Assembly: GCF_036014015.1 (NCBI RefSeq)
Contig: NZ_CP107905.1
Span: 7,502,001 to 7,566,000 of the forward strand
Direction of reading: 5' to 3'
DNA: 64,000 bases
Source of the DNA: Streptomyces sp. NBC_00457
GTDB lineage: Bacteria; Actinomycetota; Actinomycetes; Streptomycetales; Streptomycetaceae
Both the position numbers and the translations under genes were made by a program. Of this stretch, positions 35,368 through 43,090 are shown piece by piece. A model generated the notes under the pieces. That model saw only the letters and a list, made by a program, of their open reading frames with translations, had not been told where the DNA came from and searched no databases. The stretch's first letter is position 1. Every line of letters starts with the position of its first letter.

Positions 35368-37002
35368 GTGGGAGCGCTGCGGGAGTTGGCGGCGCCATTT
35401 GTCGTGCCCGGCCCTACGGGGGTGGCCATCCGGGCGCGCCTGCATGTGTCGTCGACAGATGCAGCAGTGTTGACCGAGGTGGGGATGTTCATGGGCTCGT
35501 TGGCCGTGGGAGATCTCGCCGCGCGGTCCCGGCAGGGGGTGTCACGCGACAGTGCGACTTGGGCCGCCCGGAAGCGGGAGCTGACCCGTTCCTCCTCGGC
35601 GCGATGGGCGGGGAGTGTCACCAAGGCGACGGACGACCAGTGGGCGCTGGCGAGGCGTGGTCAAGCCGCCGAAATGGCGTGGCTGAAAGGCCAGATCACG
35701 CGCATCGAGGCCCGGCTGGCCCGGCCGCTGGGTGCCAAGGCCGACAAGAGGGCCGGATTGGTGCGGGGCTACGCGACCCGGTCGGAATGGCATGCCAGGT
35801 CTCGCCGCTGTAGCGCGCTCCACGACCGGCTCGCTGCGCTTGAGGCGGACTGGGCGGCGGGCCGGGTGCGTGTGGTGCGTGGCGGCAAGAAGCTGGTGCG
35901 CATGCGCCAGCATCTGGACGACGTAGGGCTGAGCCAGTCGGAGTGGCGGGAGCGGTGGCAGGCTGCCCGATTGTTTCTTGCCGCGGACGGGGAGGCCGGG
36001 AAGCGCTATGGCAACGAAACCATCCGTGTCACCGACACCGGACAGCTTTCGATCAGACTCCCGGCTGCCCTGGCCCACCTGGCGAACGCTCCACACGGCC
36101 GGTACATGCTGGACGCGACCGTGGCGTTCACCTACCGGGCCGGGGAATGGCGGGACCGGATTGCTGCGGCCCGTGCGGTGGCCTACCGCATCCACCACGA
36201 CGTCGTGCGCGGCCGCTGGTACGTGACGGCTTCCTGGAAGCCCACGCCCGTCCCGGTGCTGCCGCTCGACGCGGCTCTGGCTCGCGGTGTGGTCGCGGTG
36301 GACATGAACGATGACCACCTCGCAGCCTGGCGTTTGGACGCGCACGGCAACCCGGTCCACGAGCCCCGCCGCTTCCTCTACGACCTGTCGGGCAGTGCGC
36401 AGCACAGGGATGCCCAGATCCGGCATGCACTGACCAGGCTGCTGCACTACACCCGCCGTTGTGGGGCTGCTGCGATCGCGGTGGAAGATCTGGATTTCAC
36501 CGACAGCGCGAGCCGTGAACGGCATGGACGGAACAAACGGTTCCGCCGTCTGGTCTCCCGCTTCCCGACTGCCAAGCTCAAAGCCCGTCTGGTGTCGATG
36601 GCTGCCGAGCAGGACATCGCGATCGTCGCCGTGGACCCGGCATATACCTCGCGGTGGGGCGCCCAGCACTGGCAGCGGCCCCTGACCAGCAAGAACCGCA
36701 AGACCACTCGCCACGACGCGGCAGCCGTGGCGATCGGTCGGCGTGCCCTCGGGTATTCGATCCGGCGACGGGCGGCACCGCCCCGTAACGACCAGAGCGA
36801 TCGTTACGGGCATCGGACCGCCCAGGCCGGACCGGAAACACGGCGGCGCGAGGAACCCCGCCCCCGTATACCCGGACCACGGACACGATCCGTGCCGCCC
36901 GGATGCGGAGCGAAAGCGGGTGACCAGCGTGCCCAGCACCGCCCGGGGTACGCGGCTGAGCACACGTCCTGGTCGCAGGACGCGTTTCCGCTCAGTCTTT
37001 AG
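35368..37002 (+). CDS. TnpB-related RuvC-like protein without a zinc finger
   Basis: 544 residues from a GTG at 35368. RuvC residues can be followed: Asp312 in V-A-V-D-M-N-D-D, Glu373 in I-A-V-E-D-L-D-F, and Asp450 in T-T-R-H-D-A-A-A-V. The zinc ribbon that normally precedes the last Asp is gone: the segment A-Y-T-S-R-W-G-A-Q-H-W has no C-x-x-C. The N-terminal half is longer and more divergent than in standard TnpB. No tnpA is adjacent. It ends about 80 bp before tRNA-Val. It belongs to the 'TnpB-related accessory protein' group; nuclease activity is uncertain. Confidence 0.8.
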   Translation: MGALRELAAPFVVPGPTGVAIRARLHVSSTDAAVLTEVGMFMGSLAVGDLAARSRQGVSRDSATWAARKRELTRSSSARWAGSVTKATDDQWALARRGQAAEMAWLKGQITRIEARLARPLGAKADKRAGLVRGYATRSEWHARSRRCSALHDRLAALEADWAAGRVRVVRGGKKLVRMRQHLDDVGLSQSEWRERWQAARLFLAADGEAGKRYGNETIRVTDTGQLSIRLPAALAHLANAPHGRYMLDATVAFTYRAGEWRDRIAAARAVAYRIHHDVVRGRWYVTASWKPTPVPVLPLDAALARGVVAVDMNDDHLAAWRLDAHGNPVHEPRRFLYDLSGSAQHRDAQIRHALTRLLHYTRRCGAAAIAVEDLDFTDSASRERHGRNKRFRRLVSRFPTAKLKARLVSMAAEQDIAIVAVDPAYTSRWGAQHWQRPLTSKNRKTTRHDAAAVAIGRRALGYSIRRRAAPPRNDQSDRYGHRTAQAGPETRRREEPRPRIPGPRTRSVPPGCGAKAGDQRAQHRPGYAAEHTSWSQDAFPLSL

Positions 37003-37081
37003 GGATGGCTACTCCTGACCGGGTCGTGATACCGGATTGCAGGACAGCGCCCCGGACAATGTAGGCTATCGGCCTGTTCCA

Positions 37082-37153
<72 letters not shown>

Positions 37154-37189
37154 CTGACCCTTAAGGTCCAGGTCAGCTAGGTTATCGCG

Positions 37190-37217
37190 GGCCCCTCGGA
37201 GTGATCTCCGAGGGGCC
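37190..37217 (+). terminator. Terminator of tRNA-Val
   Basis: A perfect 12-bp stem GGCCCCTCGGAG (37190-37201) / CTCCGAGGGGCC (37206-37217) with a 4-base loop, followed by GTTTCC. Its right half begins the 44-bp direct repeat. Confidence 0.85.
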
Positions 37218-37249
37218 GTTTCCGTGATCGAAGTCCACAAAGAGTCCAC
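37206..37249 (+). repeat. Left copy of a 44-bp direct repeat (att-like), next to tRNA-Val
   Basis: It reads CTCCGAGGGGCCGTTTCC, G, TGATCG, A, AGTCCACA, AA, GAGTCCAC. It differs at 4 of 44 positions from 39569-39612. It starts 53 bases after the tRNA 3' end, so it is not a canonical tRNA-3'-end att core. AGTCCAC is repeated within it. Confidence 0.7.
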
Positions 37250-37403
37250 ATCCCTAGCGATCATGGTTTAAACGCGGTCTGCTCGTCGAGGGTCAGGTCT
37301 CTGTCTTCGCCGGTGAACTTCAGCGCGGCGGGCATGAGCTCAGGATGGCGTACGTCGGCCCCGCCGCAAAGGGGAAGCGGCGGGGCTCGAACGTGACGCT
37401 GTC

Positions 37404-37715
37404 CTACGGGGTGTCGTTGAGGGTGTCCTCCAGCATCTTGTTCTTGTCGAAGTTGCCCTCGTCGTCCGTCCAGCCAAGGTCGTCCATCGCCGCGTTGGCG
37501 ACGAGGTACGTGTAGTCGTCCTCCTTGACGTCCTTGCAGGCGGACGGCTTGCCTCTGCCGTCCCGCTCGTACTGCTCCTTGAGCGCCTTCTGGCAGTCCT
37601 TGACGATGTCGTCGTACGACGGCTGGGCCAGCCAGATGACGGTCCCGGTGATGCCTCCAGCGATGGCCACGGCAGACCCAGCGATGAGTGCGGTAATACG
37701 GCGCACGGCGGTCAT
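37404..37715 (-). CDS. Small secreted or membrane-anchored hypothetical protein
   Basis: 103 residues from the ATG at 37715, which overlaps the stop of the preceding gene as ATGA. One hydrophobic segment at about 9-26 (I-A-G-S-A-V-A-I-A-G-G-I-T-G-T-V-I-W) could be a signal peptide or anchor. The outer part is charged, with two cysteines (D-C-Q-K-A-L and S-A-C-K-D-V). I do not recognise the family. It is coupled to the MmpS-like gene, so the two probably act together at the cell surface. Confidence 0.7.
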   Translation of the reverse strand: MTAVRRITALIAGSAVAIAGGITGTVIWLAQPSYDDIVKDCQKALKEQYERDGRGKPSACKDVKEDDYTYLVANAAMDDLGWTDDEGNFDKNKMLEDTLNDTP

Positions 37716-38344
37716 CCCCATCCGCCGAGGAGACCGGCGTTGGCCTGAGCGTGGCAGATGTTGTACCCGCCGGACGCGTGCGCCTTCTCGGTGTGACCGT
37801 CGACGGTGACCGAGCAGTTGATGTCCCCGGAGCCCTGGAGTTGGGCCAGCAACGTGTAGTACATCGCGTCGTCGTCCAGGGGCAGCGTGGCCGTGAACTT
37901 GCCGTTCTCCCACTTGCCTTCCCGGTTGTCACTGTCGGAGCCGTAGGTGATGTCGAGCGGGCCGAGTGCGCCGGCGGGAGCAGTGCCCCACACCTTGAAG
38001 GTGACGACCTTCTTCTTCGGCTTCTCCTTCTTAGTCGCCTCGTCGCTCGGCTTGTCTTCGCTCGTCGGGGTGTCGTCGACTGCGGGCTGCTGCTCCTTGG
38101 GCGCGGAGGCTGCGGGATTGACGTCGGTGGCGCCGCTCGAGCTGGTCTCGCTGCCGCTGCCCGCGATGGCGCCGACGATGGCGATCAGCACGAACAGGCC
38201 GACGAGGCCGAGGCAACCGAAGCCGACGATCTTGCCCGCGTTGGACTTCTTCGGCGGTAGCGGCTGGAACGGAGGAGGGCCGTAGCCGGGCTGTTGGGGG
38301 CCTCCCCATCCGGGCTGTTGCTGCGGGTACTGCGGCTGACTCAT
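37712..38344 (-). CDS. MmpS-like membrane-anchored protein
   Basis: 210 residues from the ATG at 38344. A Pro/Gln/Gly-rich cytoplasmic head (Q-P-Q-Y-P-Q-Q-Q-P-G-W-G) leads to one membrane segment at about 39-60 (I-V-G-F-G-C-L-G-L-V-G-L-F-V-L-I-A-I-V). A Ser/Lys/Glu linker follows, then an MmpS-type beta-sandwich (F-K-V-W-G-T-A ... L-D-I-T-Y-G-S-D; A-Q-L-Q-G-S-G-D-I-N-C-S-V-T-V-D-G). There is a disulphide candidate pair. It lies inside the direct-repeat-bounded patch. Confidence 0.75.
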   Translation of the reverse strand: MSQPQYPQQQPGWGGPQQPGYGPPPFQPLPPKKSNAGKIVGFGCLGLVGLFVLIAIVGAIAGSGSETSSSGATDVNPAASAPKEQQPAVDDTPTSEDKPSDEATKKEKPKKKVVTFKVWGTAPAGALGPLDITYGSDSDNREGKWENGKFTATLPLDDDAMYYTLLAQLQGSGDINCSVTVDGHTEKAHASGGYNICHAQANAGLLGGWG

Positions 38345-38769
38345 GATCCCCCCTGGGCGCGCGTGTGACTTGCGGGTGTGTGACTTGTAAACATGCTGTG
38401 TGGTTGCCTCAGGTCGGGTGAATTCACTCAATCGTGATGAACGGCAGCTATCCCGGGGCTTGTTGGGTCAGTCCGGGGCGATCTCCTCGCGGACCGGGTG
38501 CAAGATCGTCAAACCCTTCCCCCGGCCCCTCTTGGATGCGCTCAATTTCGCCGCTATGAGCTGCGTAAACGCCCCCGAGGGGGGCGCGGGGGAGTGGTGC
38601 GCGAATCGGACATACGCCGCGCCGACCGGTACAGGGCAACGAAGCCCACGACGACCACCACGAGCACCCCCGCAGCCTTGTCGACCGCGACGCCGCTGCG
38701 ACCGCGGCCCCGGCGACGACGACCAGGACGCACACCCCAGACGCCCTCGACGGCTCGTCCGCGAATGCG

Positions 38770-38967
38770 GGCCTGTACGGGCCGACGGGCGGTCGGCGGG
38801 TGCGCGTGGACGGCGAGATCCTCGGCCTGGCGTTCGACCTGGAGGACGTCGCGGAGTCCCTGCGGCGGGCTGGCCTGGAGATTGCCCCGGACGAGGTGGC
38901 GCGGGTGGCGTGGATCGAGTGGCGCGGCGGCGGCCCTGACCACTGGGGGCCGGCGGCACGCTCCTGA
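38770..38967 (+). pseudogene. Fragment of a mobile-element protein (C-terminal part only)
   Basis: Within the 690-bp gap 38345-39038, one frame (about 38770-38967, stop TGA at 38965) encodes a protein-like tail: G-E-I-L-G-L-A-F-D-L-E-D-V-A-E-S-L-R-R, then V-A-W-I-E-W-R-G-G-G-P-D-H-W-G. It has normal codon bias but no good start; the first possible one is the GTG at 38800. Upstream in the same frame the sequence degenerates and hits stops at 38557 and 38566. It is probably a remnant. Nothing else is supported in this gap. Confidence 0.4.
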
Positions 38968-39038
38968 AGGCTTGGTGTCACGAACCGAGGGCCCCCGGAA
39001 GGGCCCTCGGCGGTGCTCTCAGCACCTGTCATCCGTGC

Positions 39039-39101
39039 TTACGGCCTTTCACGCACAATCATGAAGATGATGGCGATCAGCAGAAGCGAAATCGGATCCA
39101 T
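39039..39101 (-). CDS. 20-residue hydrophobic membrane peptide
   Basis: The ATG at 39101 has a good GAGGAG ribosome-binding site about 8 bases upstream on the minus strand. The product starts M-D-P-I-S, has a single hydrophobic run of about 11 residues (L-L-L-I-A-I-I-F-M-I-V) and ends R-E-R-P before TAA. Positive charges follow the helix, so a single-span peptide is likely. It lies in the tRNA-linked patch. Very short hydrophobic proteins are common on Streptomyces integrative elements and toxin loci; no assignment is possible. Confidence 0.5.
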   Translation of the reverse strand: MDPISLLLIAIIFMIVRERP

Positions 39102-39259
39102 TGGTTGATCTCCTCAACAATCGAGCCCCTTGGGGCGTTGGGTTGTAGGGAGATCGCACTTCGGTGCTTAGAGCGCTTCTAGCTTGCCCGAACTGCCCAT
39201 AGCGGGAGCCCGGCTGACGGCAAGTGAGGCATCGAGTTCCGGCTGGTCGAACCATGACC

Positions 39260-39432
39260 TTAAGCAGCCGCGCCCTGCTCGCTCCACACGTGCCGGCACG
39301 CGGTGCAGTGCGCGACGGGGGATGCGTCGGGCACCTCCGTGCATCTCGATCTGCCCGCCGCAGACCGGGCACGGATGGGAGATGGCGGCCGTACGCCGGG
39401 CGATGTCGAGGGCGCGTTCCACCCGCTCGCAC
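39260..39432 (-). pseudogene. Broken zinc-ribbon coding fragment
   Basis: Two overlapping minus-strand frames together give a plausible zinc ribbon: A-L-D-I-A-R-R-T-A-A-I-S-H-P-C-P-V-C-G-G-Q-I in one frame, and D-A-S-P-V-A-H-C-T-A-C-R-H-V-W in another, ending at TAA 39260-39262. The join needs a frameshift near 39345. It directly follows the integrase-like fragment. The rest of 39102-39260 shows no supported gene. Confidence 0.4.
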
Positions 39433-39564
39433 CTGCTTCCCGGTCGGGTCGCGGTAGCGGGCCTGCCAGCTCCCGACACAGTCCCGTCGGGGCCGGCGCT
39501 CGCCGTGCTTTTCGGCCGGGTACTTCTCCAGGCAGAGCGCACAGCCGCACGCCTGGCGCCGCAT
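39433..39564 (-). pseudogene. N-terminal fragment of a phage-type (tyrosine) integrase
   Basis: The ATG at 39564 opens 44 residues ending in G-S-W-Q-A-R-Y-R-D-P-T-G-K-Q, the typical first beta-strand of the SAM-like N-terminal domain of Streptomyces integrases. The frame then runs into the zinc-ribbon fragment and the catalytic domain is absent. The start lies 5 bases from the right copy of the 44-bp direct repeat, which is where an integrase gene would be expected. Confidence 0.42.
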
Positions 39565-39568
39565 CTAC

Positions 39569-39612
39569 CTCCGAGGGGCCGTTTCCATGATCGGAGTCCA
39601 CATGGAGTCCAC
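39569..39612 (+). repeat. Right copy of the 44-bp direct repeat (att-like)
   Basis: It matches 37206-37249 at 40 of 44 positions (CTCCGAGGGGCCGTTTCC, A, TGATCG, G, AGTCCACA, TG, GAGTCCAC). The left arm of the terminator hairpin is not duplicated, so the repeat begins inside the hairpin. Confidence 0.7.
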
Positions 39613-39621
39613 CGGTGGGGC

Positions 39622-40146
39622 TCAGCTCTTGACGGCTTCCGCGATCTGCCGGGCGGCCTCGGCGGGTGTGAGGTGCGTGGTGTCGATGACCTCGGCCTCG
39701 CGGTGCAGCCAGGTGCGGGCCGCCTCGGCGTAGGGCTCGAGGTATTTGAGGCGGAACGGGGAGTTCGGGCCAAGGACGGTGTCGCCCGCGATGCGTCCGC
39801 GGAGGGTGTCCTGGTCGGCGTGGAGGACGAAGTGCCGTATGGGGATGGCGTGTTGGGCTAGGCCCGTGCTGATCTCGCGCCAGTACTGCTCGACCAGGAC
39901 GGTCATGGGCACCACCAGAGTGCCGCCGGTGTAGTCGAGCACGCGGCGGGCGGTCTCCACGACGAGCGGCCGCCACGGCGGCCAGTGCTGGAAGTTGTCC
40001 GTCGCGGGCAGCCCGGGTGTGATGTCCATGAGCGTCTCGCCGACCTTCTCGGCGTCGAACACCCGTGAATCCGGGATGAGTTGCTGCACCAGTGGACTGG
40101 TCGTCGTCTTGCCTGCGCCATGAGTGCCGTTGAGCCATACGATCAT
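39622..40146 (-). CDS. TmrB-like P-loop ATP-binding protein / small kinase
   Basis: 174 residues, starting M-I-V-W-L-N-G-T-H-G-A-G-K-T-T-T. Walker A is at about 7-15. A D-A-E-K-V-G-E-T-L segment and the lid R-x-R-I follow, as in AAA_17/18 kinases and in the tunicamycin-resistance protein TmrB. It is probably a nucleotide- or antibiotic-binding kinase; the substrate is unknown. The following gene on the opposite side is a hypothetical 12 bp away in the same orientation. Confidence 0.82.
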   Translation of the reverse strand: MIVWLNGTHGAGKTTTSPLVQQLIPDSRVFDAEKVGETLMDITPGLPATDNFQHWPPWRPLVVETARRVLDYTGGTLVVPMTVLVEQYWREISTGLAQHAIPIRHFVLHADQDTLRGRIAGDTVLGPNSPFRLKYLEPYAEAARTWLHREAEVIDTTHLTPAEAARQIAEAVKS

Positions 40147-40157
40147 GGGCCCCGAGG

Positions 40158-40502
40158 CTAGCGCTCGGTCTCCTCCGGGATCTCATGGGCGTGCTTCAGC
40201 TTCATACGCGCGTTCACGCGCTCCGCCGCCGCGACCTCCGCCCAGAAGCGGTGGCAGCTGACGAACACCGCGAGCTCGTGCTCGCGCTGCCGCAGCTTCT
40301 CCACCTCGGCCTGTTCGTCGGCCGTCCAGCCGGGGGAGGCGGGGCGCTCCACCTTGCGCCAGCCGCCTGTGTCACTGAAGCCGTCCAGGGGCACGACCGA
40401 CCAGGGCAGCCGCTTCAGCAGGGCCGACAGCTCGGCCCGGACCTGATGCAGCTCCTCCTGACCGGCGCGGAGGTCACTCGGAAAGTCATAGGGCGTAGCC
40501 AC
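40158..40502 (-). CDS. Conserved hypothetical, helical
   Basis: 114 residues. Two helical stretches with heptad character are seen (A-G-Q-E-E-L-H-Q-V-R-A-E-L-S-A-L-L and T-A-D-E-Q-A-E-V-E-K-L-R-Q-R-E-H-E-L), separated by a W-S-V-V-P-L-D-G-F segment. There are no membrane segments. It lies 12 bp ahead of the TmrB-like kinase gene in the same operon. I do not recognise the family. Confidence 0.72.
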   Translation of the reverse strand: MATPYDFPSDLRAGQEELHQVRAELSALLKRLPWSVVPLDGFSDTGGWRKVERPASPGWTADEQAEVEKLRQREHELAVFVSCHRFWAEVAAAERVNARMKLKHAHEIPEETER

Positions 40503-40636
40503 GCGGCAATGCTACGCCTGTTCGATTTTGGGTTGCGAGCTTCTTTGGGTTGTTCATGCGGACGGGTGTGACTGAGCGCGTCAGTCGGCCACTCCGGTGC
40601 TCAGGCGTTCGTGATCGCCCCGGCATACTCTGCGCC

Positions 40637-41371
40637 ATGAAATCGCTGGATCCGTTCCGCAACGAAGCCCGCAGGCGTGACTTACCGGAGGACGAGGTCG
40701 AGCGGTGGCTCGGCACCGTCCGTCCCTGCGTGATGCTGGGCACCGCCGGTGAGGCGCCGCCCGGCAGCCCGGTGGCCGGACGACTCGGTGGGCTGCCGCC
40801 GATGCCTGAGGGCGAACCCGTTCCGGACCTGCCGTTCCTCGCCTCGGTCGACCTCGCGGCCATCCCGCCCGGCGCGACGGACATCCCGCTGCCGAAGGAC
40901 GGCACGCTGCTCTTCTTCGCGGACACCGAGGACCCGTGGCCGGGCCTCGTCTGGTCCCGGCTCGTCTACGTCCCCGTCGGCACGCCCGTCTCCGAACGCC
41001 GTCCGGACAGCGAGGAGCCGCCACCGGTCCACTCCGCCCAAGACCTGCATCTGATGATCGAGCCCTCACTGCCCAACCGCGGCTGGAAGTCCGAGGAGTT
41101 CCCGCACAGCAGCGAGCTGGGCGACGTGTGGTGGGAGATCGGCGACGAGATGCGGACGGACGGACCGGTGCAGATGGGCGGCTACCCCTGGGTCTGGAAC
41201 GAGGATCCCACCCATCACCCCCGCAACGGCCCGGGCGACTGGGTGCTGCTCGCCGAGATCGCCGGCGAGGATCTGACCGAACCGGGCCTCGTCGACTGGG
41301 TGATCCGCCGGGACGACCTGGCCGCCCGCCGCTTCGACCAGGCCCGTGCCAGCTTCGACATGATCGGCTGA
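40637..41371 (+). CDS. DUF1963 (YwqG-like) domain protein
   Basis: 244 residues from the ATG at 40637. Family features include G-R-L-G-G-L-P-P-M-P, the strand P-L-P-K-D-G-T-L-L-F-F-A-D-T, and the C-terminal M-G-G-Y-P-W-V-W segment with D-W-V-L-L-A-E-I. YwqG-type proteins are of unknown function, sometimes near toxin-immunity loci. It is divergent from the helical hypothetical. Confidence 0.8.
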   Translation: MKSLDPFRNEARRRDLPEDEVERWLGTVRPCVMLGTAGEAPPGSPVAGRLGGLPPMPEGEPVPDLPFLASVDLAAIPPGATDIPLPKDGTLLFFADTEDPWPGLVWSRLVYVPVGTPVSERRPDSEEPPPVHSAQDLHLMIEPSLPNRGWKSEEFPHSSELGDVWWEIGDEMRTDGPVQMGGYPWVWNEDPTHHPRNGPGDWVLLAEIAGEDLTEPGLVDWVIRRDDLAARRFDQARASFDMIG

Positions 41372-41378
41372 CACCGCC

Positions 41379-42323
41379 TCAGGCGAGGCGCCCACTTCGC
41401 GGAGGCCGCGCGGCCCGCTCTGCTGCCTCTCGGGTGATGTCGGCGTAGAGGCGGAAGAGGGCCGGGCGGGCTTCGTCGGGTTCTCGTTCGTGCAGCGCCG
41501 CCCAGGACCGGGCGATGAGCTCCCGGGCCTGGGTGCCGGGCCAGGGCTGCGGCAGGAGCTGGGGCGGCAGCAGCGGGTCGGGTTCCATGGCGCGGGTGAG
41601 TTCGGCGGCCAGCTCGACCGCGATGGTGAGGAGCGCGGAGGGGGAGAGTGCGTCAGGGCTGGTGAGCCGGGCGAGGCGAGGCCGGGTGACGCGGCTGAGG
41701 CGGTGGTAGCGGTCGGCGATCTCCTGCAACGGCCATAGGCGGCGGGCGAGTTCGGCAGGTTCCCTGGTGTCGCCCCTGCGCAGGTCCGTCGTGGTGAGGA
41801 GGGTGAGCGCGCCATGGGCGCCGAGGTGGTGGGCCGCTTCTTCGACGTACGGTTCCCAGGCGTTGGCGCAGACGTACAGTCCGCCCTGGAGCGGGGCGCC
41901 GCCGAGGTGGACGAGCGTCTCGCGCAGGGAGTCCCGGGCCGTGCGCGCCGATTCGGGCACCGCGAAGGCGGCCAGGTGCCAGATGCCGTCCCAGGGTGCG
42001 AGTCCGGCGTCCTGCTGGAACGCGTGCCGCAGGAAGTCCGCGTTGGGGGCGAGGGCGCGCGTGGTGTCCGCGGTCGCGCGCAGCTCCGCCTTGCGGCCTC
42101 GGCCCTCATGGGTGAACCGGCCCTCGGCCACAAGGCGTTTGACGCACAGGCGCACCTGCTGGTCGCTCATACCCAGGGTGTTGGCGACGGTATACAGCTC
42201 GTCCGCGCCGACGGTGCCGTCCTCACGGATCAGCGCGTGGACGAGCATGCGGGTGGGGATCTCGATGTGGTCGGTCATGGTGCGGTCGGCCATGGTGTGG
42301 TCGGGCTTGGTGTGCTCAGTCAT
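41379..42323 (-). CDS. PaaX family transcriptional regulator
   Basis: 314 residues from the ATG at 42323, which overlaps the GNAT stop as ATGA. PaaX features include an N-terminal winged HTH (T-R-M-L-V-H-A-L-I-R-E-D-G ... L-G-M-S-D-Q-Q-V-R-L-C-V-K-R-L), the L-A-P-W-D-G-I-W-H-L-A core strand and the G-G-L-Y-V-C-A-N segment. PaaX represses phenylacetate degradation in E. coli; here no paa genes are nearby. The first 20 residues are a T-M-x-D-H-T-like repeat with several possible starts. An operator-like dyad lies upstream of the operon. Confidence 0.86.
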   Translation of the reverse strand: MTEHTKPDHTMADRTMTDHIEIPTRMLVHALIREDGTVGADELYTVANTLGMSDQQVRLCVKRLVAEGRFTHEGRGRKAELRATADTTRALAPNADFLRHAFQQDAGLAPWDGIWHLAAFAVPESARTARDSLRETLVHLGGAPLQGGLYVCANAWEPYVEEAAHHLGAHGALTLLTTTDLRRGDTREPAELARRLWPLQEIADRYHRLSRVTRPRLARLTSPDALSPSALLTIAVELAAELTRAMEPDPLLPPQLLPQPWPGTQARELIARSWAALHEREPDEARPALFRLYADITREAAERAARPPRSGRLA

Positions 42324-42976
42324 GGTGTGCGCGGTCCTCTCGGCCCGTTCGCCTCGACAGGGCGGCGCATGGTGGTCACCGCGCCGAACCCCAGCAGCCC
42401 GCGCAGATAGGGCGTGCGCTCGGTCCGTACGGCCGTGAAGCCGCGCCGCTCGTACAGGGCCCTGGCGCGCGGGTTGACGTCGATCACGTCGAGTCTGATC
42501 TCCCGGCAGTCCTGCTCCGCCGCGACGGCGGCCACTTCCTCGATGAGCAGGCTCCCGATGCCCCGGCCGCGTAGGTCCGGGTCCACGGCGATGCCGTCCA
42601 TGAGGAGCTGCCCGGGTGCCGGACGGCGGTCGAACAGGGCGAGGAGCAGGAGCCGGTGCAGTCCCCGCAGGTGGCCGTACGCGCGCAGCACATCGGAGGC
42701 CGATCCTCCGGTGAGGGCCCGGCCGCCGAGCTGGTAGCCGGCGAGACCGACGAGCTGCCCGTCGAGGAGTGCGCACACCGCGCGATCGGCGTTCAGGTGG
42801 GCGGCGAGGAAGGACACCGCCTTGTCCGGCGGGTTCAGGGCGGGGCCGAGTTTGCGGCCGAAAGCGTCCCAGTACAGCTCGGCCGCCCGCCGTTCGGCTC
42901 CGGCCGGAACGCCCCGCCGGACTGTCACCGGTCCGGTGCCGGTACCGGTGCCGGCGTCTGTCGCGTCCAGTCCCAT
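42320..42976 (-). CDS. GNAT family N-acetyltransferase
   Basis: 218 residues from the ATG at 42976. The acetyl-CoA site is M-D-G-I-A-V-D-P-D-L-R-G-R-G-I-G-S-L-L. The conserved N-P-R-A-R-A-L-Y-E-R-R-G-F is at the end. The first ten residues are a Thr/Gly repeat (T-G-T-G-T-G). Its stop overlaps the PaaX start (ATGA), so the two are co-translated. Confidence 0.85.
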   Translation of the reverse strand: MGLDATDAGTGTGTGPVTVRRGVPAGAERRAAELYWDAFGRKLGPALNPPDKAVSFLAAHLNADRAVCALLDGQLVGLAGYQLGGRALTGGSASDVLRAYGHLRGLHRLLLLALFDRRPAPGQLLMDGIAVDPDLRGRGIGSLLIEEVAAVAAEQDCREIRLDVIDVNPRARALYERRGFTAVRTERTPYLRGLLGFGAVTTMRRPVEANGPRGPRTP

Positions 42977-43010
42977 GCCGTGCCCCCTTCTTCGCGCTGC
43001 AACCTCCGGC

Positions 43011-43053
43011 AAATCTATCACCATCACGACGATCGTGTGAGAAGTGATAGTTT
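43011..43053. promoter_or_regulatory. Candidate PaaX operator in the divergent control region
   Basis: AAATCTATCAC (43011-43021) faces GTGATAGTTT (43044-43053), with the exact CTATCAC/GTGATAG arms 22 bases apart and a smaller CACGA/TCGTG dyad inside. PaaX sites in enterobacteria also have widely spaced arms built on TGAT. It is AT-rich in a GC-rich background and lies between the GNAT-paaX operon and the hydrolase gene. The assignment is inferred. Confidence 0.5.
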
Positions 43054-43090
43054 CCGTGGACGTGAACCCGAACAGAGGCGGTCCGATCTC

